From positions 1-30,803 of the forward strand of contig JAMPEH010000016.1 of the NCBI GenBank assembly GCA_023665245.1: a DNA stretch of 30,803 nt. Direction: 5' to 3'. The position numbers and the translations under genes are program-made. Source of the DNA: Muribaculaceae bacterium. GTDB lineage: Bacteria > Pseudomonadota > Alphaproteobacteria > Rs-D84. Below are positions 25,752 through 30,803 of this stretch, in pieces; within the stretch, counting starts at the first letter, position 1; each line of letters opens with the position of its first letter. The notes beneath the pieces were generated by a model. It was not told the origin of the DNA. It made no database searches and was given only the letters and a program-made list of their open reading frames with translations.

Positions 25752-26939
25752 ATGAAAATATTATATCTGTTTAACAGGGGACTTATGACCCCTGACTTGG
25801 CAATGTCACTTATTATGGCAGGGCATCAGGTTGATATGATTGATAATTATGAGTGCTCTTATGTAATTGATGATGAAGTGTGTAGAAACAAAATTACAGA
25901 AGCTGTTTTGAGTGCAAAAAAAGAAGAACCGTATGATTTTGTGATATCCTATAATTATGTTCCGTCGGCTTCGTATGTGTGTGACGCTTTGGGACTTTTG
26001 TATGTTTCGTGGATGTATGACAGTTGGCAGCCTACGCTTTATTCTGAGGCAATCAAGCTTTCATGTAACAGGATATTTGTTTTTGACAGCACAGAGTTTC
26101 AATATATAAAGGGGATAGGTGTGGAGCATGTATACCTGTTGCCTTTGGCGGTAAACCATGACAGGATTAGTGAAATGGATTTGTCTGACGTAGATAACAG
26201 ATACAGGTGCGATATTTCGCTTTTGGGAAAGCTTTATTGTGATGAGTCTGTCAACGGATATAATGCGATGAAGATGTATCTTGAGGACAATGAGCGTCAA
26301 ATGGTTGATACTATTATACAAAAAACTGCCGGAAATTGGTATGGCGGAACCACTTGGTTTGATGAGCTTAAAGATTTGGATTATGCCAAAATACCAAATG
26401 TTGATGCTGCTGATGCGAGAAGCAAGTGCCTCCTGACGGACGATATTTACTATACATCCATTTGCTTTGCAAGAGCGATTACCCAAATGGACAGAACGAT
26501 GGCATTAAACGCTTTGGCACAAAAATTTAACACCCGTATTTATACCTATGAAAAGCCTGTGGGACTTATTCCAGAGGTTGATGTGCAGAATGGTGTAGAC
26601 TATATGGAGGAAATGCCAAAGGTGTTTTTCAACAGTAAAATTAATCTTAATATTTCCCTTAGAAGTATATTCACGGGAATTCCATTACGGGTATTTGATG
26701 TTATGGGAAGCGGAGGATTCCTGATGTCAAATAAGCAAAAGGATATGGACGGAATATTTATTGATGGTGTGGATTATGTGTCTTTTAATTCCATAGAGGA
26801 CTTGAACGATAAGGCAGAGTATTATCTGAATCACGAGGATGAGCGGATAAAAATACTGGCACATGGTTATAGGAAGGTATGTAATTATCACACATACCAA
26901 CACCGAATCAATGAAATTTTGAAGATATGCAAGTTATAA
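25752..26939 (+). CDS. CgeB/DUF3880-type glycosyltransferase
   Basis: This 395-aa GT-B fold protein has an N-terminal DUF3880-like half (MKILYLFNRG, DFVISYNYVPSASYVCDALGLLYVSWMYDS). The C-terminal half is of the Glyco_trans_1_2 type, with NLNISLRSIFTGIPLRVFDVMGSGGFLMS at about 296-324, typical of CgeB relatives found in spore and flagellar glycosylation loci. The frame is open from an ATG at 25746, but AAGGA at 25738-25742 is 9 bases from 25752 and only 3 from 25746, so 25752 is the better start. A second gene of this type begins at 30557. Donor and acceptor are unknown. Confidence 0.82.
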   Translation: MKILYLFNRGLMTPDLAMSLIMAGHQVDMIDNYECSYVIDDEVCRNKITEAVLSAKKEEPYDFVISYNYVPSASYVCDALGLLYVSWMYDSWQPTLYSEAIKLSCNRIFVFDSTEFQYIKGIGVEHVYLLPLAVNHDRISEMDLSDVDNRYRCDISLLGKLYCDESVNGYNAMKMYLEDNERQMVDTIIQKTAGNWYGGTTWFDELKDLDYAKIPNVDAADARSKCLLTDDIYYTSICFARAITQMDRTMALNALAQKFNTRIYTYEKPVGLIPEVDVQNGVDYMEEMPKVFFNSKINLNISLRSIFTGIPLRVFDVMGSGGFLMSNKQKDMDGIFIDGVDYVSFNSIEDLNDKAEYYLNHEDERIKILAHGYRKVCNYHTYQHRINEILKICKL

Positions 26940-27007
26940 GGGATGTACCAATCCATTTCCTGAAAGCCGGTTCGGAATGGGATGATGTTCAATGATAGGG
27001 AGGAACT

Positions 27008-28726
27008 ATGGAAAGCATAATACAATTAATTAACGAAAATGAATGGGAAAAAGCGGCGGAAGAGGTGTTGCAGAAGCTGGAGAAAAAAGAATTTAATGAC
27101 ACGCTTGCGATTTTGGCAGCAACGGTAAATGAGCATTTTGGAGACGATGAAATGGTAGTTTCATTTGTTACAAAAGGATTGCGGTATAATTATAAAAATT
27201 ATGAGTTGTATATGCTGCTTGGTAATTACTATGCAAAACGTAATATTAATCAAGCGTATTTGTGTTATGAAAATGCCGAGTATTTTTGTGGTATAAATGG
27301 AAATAGAGCCGATTATGATTATATTTCCCAGATGAAAGAAGCATTTGCGGACGAATATCATATCAATGTGCCTGCGTTTTCGTTTGTAATCTTATCCCAT
27401 AATAAAATGGATGCTATAAAAGATTGCATTAGTAGCATCAGGAAAACTTGTAAAGAAGATATCTATGAGATTATCGTGGTAGATAATGCATCAACGGACG
27501 GAAGCAGAGAATGGCTTTTGTCACAGGAAAATATAACGTTGATATGTAATGATGAAAATGTAAAGGATGCAGTAGGATATAATCAGGGAATCAATGCAGC
27601 ACTTGAGAATACTGACATCATGTTATTGAGTGCAGATGCTGTTATGATGCCAAATGCGATGTTTACATTAAGGCTTGGTCTATATGCCTCAGATAAAAAT
27701 GGGGCGGCAGGAAGTGCAACAAATCATTCAATCCAAAAACAAATGATAGAGAGTAAGTTCACACAAATGTCGGAGTATATAGAGTATTGTGAAAAAAATA
27801 ATTTGCCTGGTGATTTGTGTGAATACAGACCGATGTTGGATGGCTTTGCAATGTTAATCAAACGTAAGGTTTTAAATATGGTTTGGGAAAATGGTTTGGA
27901 TGAAAATTTAACACTATATGAAGACATTGATATGGGTATGAGGATGTTATCACATGGATACCGTAATGTACTTTGTTGGAACAGTTTTATATTTTGCAGG
28001 GAGAAACAGTGGGTAATAGATGCGGAAAAAATGCAGGAAAGCGAAACAATACTTAAGAAAAAATGGGGAATAAATCCTGCTTATTATGCAAATAGCAGAA
28101 TGGATTTGATATCCTTGATAGCAGAGGATGAGAATGCAAAAATCCGTGTATTAGAGGTAGGGTGTGGTTTGGGGGCAACACTCGGAGCAATTAAGTATAA
28201 ATATCCAAATGCATGCGTGTATGGAGTTGAGCTGGTTGAAAATGTTGCAAGGCTTGGAAGTGCAAATTTTGACATTATTTGTGCAGATGTGGAGGAAGCT
28301 ATATTGCCATTTGAGGAAGACTTTTTTGATTATATTATTTTTGGTGATGTATTAGAGCACCTTAAATATCCAGAAGAAGTTTTAAAGATTATGAAAAAGT
28401 ATTTAAAGCATAACGGATGCGTGCTTGCCAGTATTCCAAATGTAATGAACGCGGAAAATATCTATCAGTTACTGCACGGATTTTTTACATATGAAGATTC
28501 GGGCATTCGCGATAAAACACACTTGAGGTTTTTTACATATTCGGAAATTGTAAACATGTTACAGAGGGCTGGGTACCGTATGGTGGGAATTAGCGGAACT
28601 TACTGTAACGGTCTTACCACAGATGACTTTAAGGAGTTTTTTGATATGTTGCTTAATATTCCAGGGGTAGCAGAACGACAATATTTTGATATTTTACAGT
28701 ATTTGGTTTGTGCTGAAAAAATATAA
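27008..28726 (+). CDS. TPR-like, GT2 and SAM methyltransferase fusion
   Basis: This 572-aa protein has three parts. Residues 1-115 are TPR-like helices. Residues 120-340 are a GT-A family 2 domain, with FVILSHNK as the first strand, VVDNASTDGS as the donor loop and LYEDIDMG as a late acidic motif. Residues 370-530 are a class I methyltransferase with VLEVGCGLGATLG (SAM site), FGDVLEHL and a late RFFTYSEI segment. This would allow one polypeptide to add a sugar and methylate it, or to methylate the growing chain. It begins after a GGGAGGAAC site and is followed 12 bases later by the frameshifted gene at 28739. There are no membrane segments. Confidence 0.85.
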   Translation: MESIIQLINENEWEKAAEEVLQKLEKKEFNDTLAILAATVNEHFGDDEMVVSFVTKGLRYNYKNYELYMLLGNYYAKRNINQAYLCYENAEYFCGINGNRADYDYISQMKEAFADEYHINVPAFSFVILSHNKMDAIKDCISSIRKTCKEDIYEIIVVDNASTDGSREWLLSQENITLICNDENVKDAVGYNQGINAALENTDIMLLSADAVMMPNAMFTLRLGLYASDKNGAAGSATNHSIQKQMIESKFTQMSEYIEYCEKNNLPGDLCEYRPMLDGFAMLIKRKVLNMVWENGLDENLTLYEDIDMGMRMLSHGYRNVLCWNSFIFCREKQWVIDAEKMQESETILKKKWGINPAYYANSRMDLISLIAEDENAKIRVLEVGCGLGATLGAIKYKYPNACVYGVELVENVARLGSANFDIICADVEEAILPFEEDFFDYIIFGDVLEHLKYPEEVLKIMKKYLKHNGCVLASIPNVMNAENIYQLLHGFFTYEDSGIRDKTHLRFFTYSEIVNMLQRAGYRMVGISGTYCNGLTTDDFKEFFDMLLNIPGVAERQYFDILQYLVCAEKI

Positions 28727-28738
28727 AGGAGACGAATC

Positions 28739-29135
28739 ATGGATAAAAATGAAACAATGCAGTATTTGGATGTTGTAGTAGAAGATGCAAGAAAGAAATT
28801 GGTGGAGTTGAAATGTGATTACATCTATCTTGCATCGGAAGAAAAACGTATCGTGGATTATTTTGAAAAAAATTTTCCAGGGAAAATATTAACGAACCAA
28901 AGACATTATTATGATGAGCAATATTATAATTTATGTACTGAGAGGCAAAGTGATGTCTGGATTGGCGATATCTTTGCCGGAAGCGAAGAATTAAATTATG
29001 TCAGAGGAATGGAATATTTAAGCTCTATTGTATTATTGTCTGCTTGCACGGAATTGTGGCGGGTCGGAGGCGGCATTATATATGAACTGTCATCAATATG
29101 AATACTTTCACTTGTATGATTTGGGGATGTATTGA
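28739..29135 (+). pseudogene. Fucosyltransferase-like C-terminal fragment with a 3' frameshift
   Basis: As written, the frame runs from the ATG at 28739 (after AAAGGAGACG) to a TGA at 29099-29101, giving 120 aa. The segment CDYIYLASEE and the YVRGMEYLSSIVLLSACTELW stretch resemble the C-terminal half of NodZ/alpha-1,6-fucosyltransferase-like enzymes; the N-terminal half is missing. Just after ELW (about 29060) the sense switches to the next frame: from 29061 it reads GSEAALYMNCHQYEYFHLYDLGMY and stops at 29133-29135, a typical end for this group. A loss of 2 bases or gain of 1 at about 29057-29061 accounts for this. Family assignment is from memory of motif layout and is moderately sure. It could still give a short translated product. 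Confidence 0.6.
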
Positions 29136-29223
29136 TTGTATTTAAATGTGTAGCAAGGATATGAAGCATATAGGAGCATTCCTGCGTAGCAAGCAAATTT
29201 GATAATGCGAGGAGGATTTATAT

Positions 29224-30423
29224 ATGAAATATAATATATGTATATGGGACAGTATAAGGCTGGGAAGGGATACAATAAATAGGTATCTTAATCTTAATAA
29301 TGTTACTATCATTGCGGAGGTTAATAATAAGGAGTCAGATTATCATGTGGAAATTCAAAAAATGGGAGATATCCCGAATGTTGATTACTATTTGATTTTT
29401 GAGGCAAATTGCCATAGTCAGATAGAAAAAATGGTTAATTTGTTAAAGTTGGATTTGGGGAAGGTTTTATATTTTGATGTGGAAGCTCCGTATGAAACCT
29501 TAGAGAATTTATACAAAAATGTGGATTCGTACGGTATCTTTGATAAATCTGTCACAAGATATTTTGACGTTTTTAACCAAAGACAAACAAATAAATATTT
29601 AACTTGTACAGTGGAGGGGCTTTCATATATTGGAGATGCCCATGATACATCTATCATGCTCAATATGTATGTTTCAGGTGAAAATTGGGCAAATGATACA
29701 ATGCGTCAGTTTTATAGTTTGGCACGAAGGTTTTATGCTCTTGAAGAGAAGAAGCAAGGCATATTTTGCGATATCGGAGCCAATATAGGAACTACGTGCA
29801 TATATTTCAAAAAGAAAATTGATGCAAATGTTAAAATATTAGCATTTGAACCATCAAAAGAAAATTTTAAGATGTTAAAAACAAATATGCTTTTGAATGA
29901 TATAGACGATTCTGAGGTGATGATGGTTCCTTTGGGAGTATCAGATATACATAGTAAGTATCAGGTTTCTTATGTTTCATATAACCCTGGCGGGACTTCC
30001 CTGCATGAAGTCGATGATACAGGTGCGGACAATGCTGCTACTGTTGAAGCAATCCCATTTGATGATTATATAGAAGAAAATAACATTGATATACATGAAA
30101 TTAAATATATATGGGTTGATACAGAAGGCTTTGAGGGCGCTTTTTTAAATGGTGCGAGAAAAACTTTAAGTCAGATTGATGTACCTGTTATTTTGGAATT
30201 TACACCTGGTTTCCTACGCAAAAATGGTGCGGAGAGTAAGTTTATGGAGGCTGTGAAGGATTTATATACATCATATATTATAATGGAGGATGAAGCAGAA
30301 ACAATACATCCTGTGTCAGAATTGGAAGGTTATTTTAGGAATGACGAGGAAATGGTACAATTTGACATTTTTATGTTAAAAGAGGATAAAGTTAAGAAAA
30401 CGAATGATGTAAGCAAGTCGTAG
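29224..30423 (+). CDS. FkbM-family methyltransferase with an unassigned N-terminal domain
   Basis: The 399-aa protein has an N-terminal Rossmann-like region (about 1-110) of unknown role. It starts ICIWDSIRLGRDT and contains a strand reading VDYYLIFEAN. An FkbM-type SAM methyltransferase domain covers about 175-370. Motifs are FCDIGANIGTT (SAM binding), ILAFEPSKENF, IPFDDYIEE and IWVDTEGFEGAFLNGA. It is a different branch from the two FkbM paralogs at 5392 and 20247, being closer to the classical FkbM form. The start has a GAGGAGG site. O-methylation of a sugar is the likely function. Confidence 0.85.
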   Translation: MKYNICIWDSIRLGRDTINRYLNLNNVTIIAEVNNKESDYHVEIQKMGDIPNVDYYLIFEANCHSQIEKMVNLLKLDLGKVLYFDVEAPYETLENLYKNVDSYGIFDKSVTRYFDVFNQRQTNKYLTCTVEGLSYIGDAHDTSIMLNMYVSGENWANDTMRQFYSLARRFYALEEKKQGIFCDIGANIGTTCIYFKKKIDANVKILAFEPSKENFKMLKTNMLLNDIDDSEVMMVPLGVSDIHSKYQVSYVSYNPGGTSLHEVDDTGADNAATVEAIPFDDYIEENNIDIHEIKYIWVDTEGFEGAFLNGARKTLSQIDVPVILEFTPGFLRKNGAESKFMEAVKDLYTSYIIMEDEAETIHPVSELEGYFRNDEEMVQFDIFMLKEDKVKKTNDVSKS

Positions 30424-30556
30424 AGAAGCTATAATGAAAAGGGCAACAATTTAATCTGTTTTCAAAATAATTTTATACAGCTTTAAATTGTACGAAGGAA
30501 TCTAAAGCAGATTATGAACAAATAAAAGCATTTAAACACGATATGAGGTAACTATT

Positions 30557-30803
30557 ATGAAGCTGATATTCTGTTATTGGGGCAATATGATGGAGGACAA
30601 ATTTACCGAGGCATTCAGACGTCTTGGGCATGAGGTGATACCCTTTGAGCGGGAATTTGTTGAAAAGGATTATGATACGGATTATCTGAAAAATCTCGTG
30701 AGTTTTGTGAAATCCCATGAACATGTGGATTTTGTTTTGACTATCAATTTTATTCCCATCATTTCAAGGGCATGTAAATTGCTTGATATTCCATATTTAT
30801 CAT
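30557..30803 (+). CDS. CgeB/DUF3880-type glycosyltransferase, N-terminal part (cut by window end)
   Basis: An ATG at 30557, 9 bases after a TGAGG site, opens a frame that runs to the window end (82 codons). The sequence starts MKLIFCYWGNMMEDKFTEAF and contains FRRLGHEVIPFER, FVLTINFIPIISRACKLL and DIPYLS. This is the same layout as the N-terminal half of the gene at 25752 (short strand, helix with G-H-X-V, then a conserved aromatic/Ile stretch before the first Rossmann strand ends). It is probably a second CgeB-type glycosyltransferase. Confidence 0.7.
   Translation, partial: MKLIFCYWGNMMEDKFTEAFRRLGHEVIPFEREFVEKDYDTDYLKNLVSFVKSHEHVDFVLTINFIPIISRACKLLDIPYLS

Noticed and set aside
26948..26986. 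Imperfect hairpin between the CgeB-type gene and the fusion gene
   Set aside because: The stem is broken by mismatches or bulges and has no T run. Both genes probably share a transcript.
30424..30556. Possible small gene or promoter before the last CgeB-type gene
   Set aside because: All frames are broken by stops within a few codons, and no matched -35 and -10 pair at good spacing was found.

Overview
The window looks like chromosomal DNA from a low-GC, Gram-positive anaerobe of the Clostridia, most likely a Lachnospiraceae member (Roseburia/Agathobacter/Butyrivibrio type). This rests on the AT-rich composition, strong GGAGG-type ribosome binding sites, near-consensus sigma-A-type promoters and the style of the glycosyltransferases. 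The genus is an inference. The whole window is a glycan biosynthesis locus. I see no rRNA, tRNA, CRISPR array, transposase or phage gene.

Layout. (1) 1-187: the possible tail of an upstream gene and a hairpin. (2) 188-2134, minus strand: a TPR-like plus alkaline-phosphatase-superfamily transferase with its own good promoter. (3) 2361-6564, plus: a methyltransferase, a GT2/StrF-like fusion glycosyltransferase and an FkbM-type methyltransferase. (4) 6657-15592, plus: a tight CDP-sugar operon made of rfbF, rfbH, a class I/II aminotransferase, a YerE-like thiamine-diphosphate enzyme, an NAD(P)-dependent SDR, a TPR-GT2 and rfbG. (5) 15638-15841: a small gene with an in-frame amber stop. (6) 15873-21416, plus: GT2, GT2, GT4/StrF-like fusion and FkbM, a paralogous and expanded version of block 3. 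(7) 25531 down to 21431, minus: GT2, GT2 and an acyltransferase/GT-D fusion. (8) 25752-30803, plus: a CgeB-type glycosyltransferase, a TPR-GT2-methyltransferase fusion, a frameshifted fucosyltransferase-like remnant, an FkbM-type methyltransferase and the start of another CgeB-type gene that runs off the end.

How the genes work together. rfbF, rfbG and rfbH should convert glucose-1-phosphate through CDP-glucose and CDP-4-keto-6-deoxyglucose to the 3-deoxy branch of CDP-sugars. The YerE-like enzyme and the SDR resemble the pair that attaches a two-carbon branch and reduces it in yersiniose biosynthesis. The locus therefore probably makes a branched-chain 3,6-dideoxyhexose or a relative of it. 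The surrounding glycosyltransferases, methyltransferases and acyltransferase would assemble and decorate a glycan carrying this sugar. No product in the window has an evident membrane segment, and no flippase, polymerase or ligase is present. That fits cytoplasmic glycosylation of a protein such as flagellin or an adhesin, or a cluster whose export genes lie outside the window.

The most interesting points are the putative branched-sugar cassette with an embedded aminotransferase, its position between two paralogous direct repeats, domain swapping among the glycosyltransferases, and two damaged genes (15638-15841 and 28739-29135).
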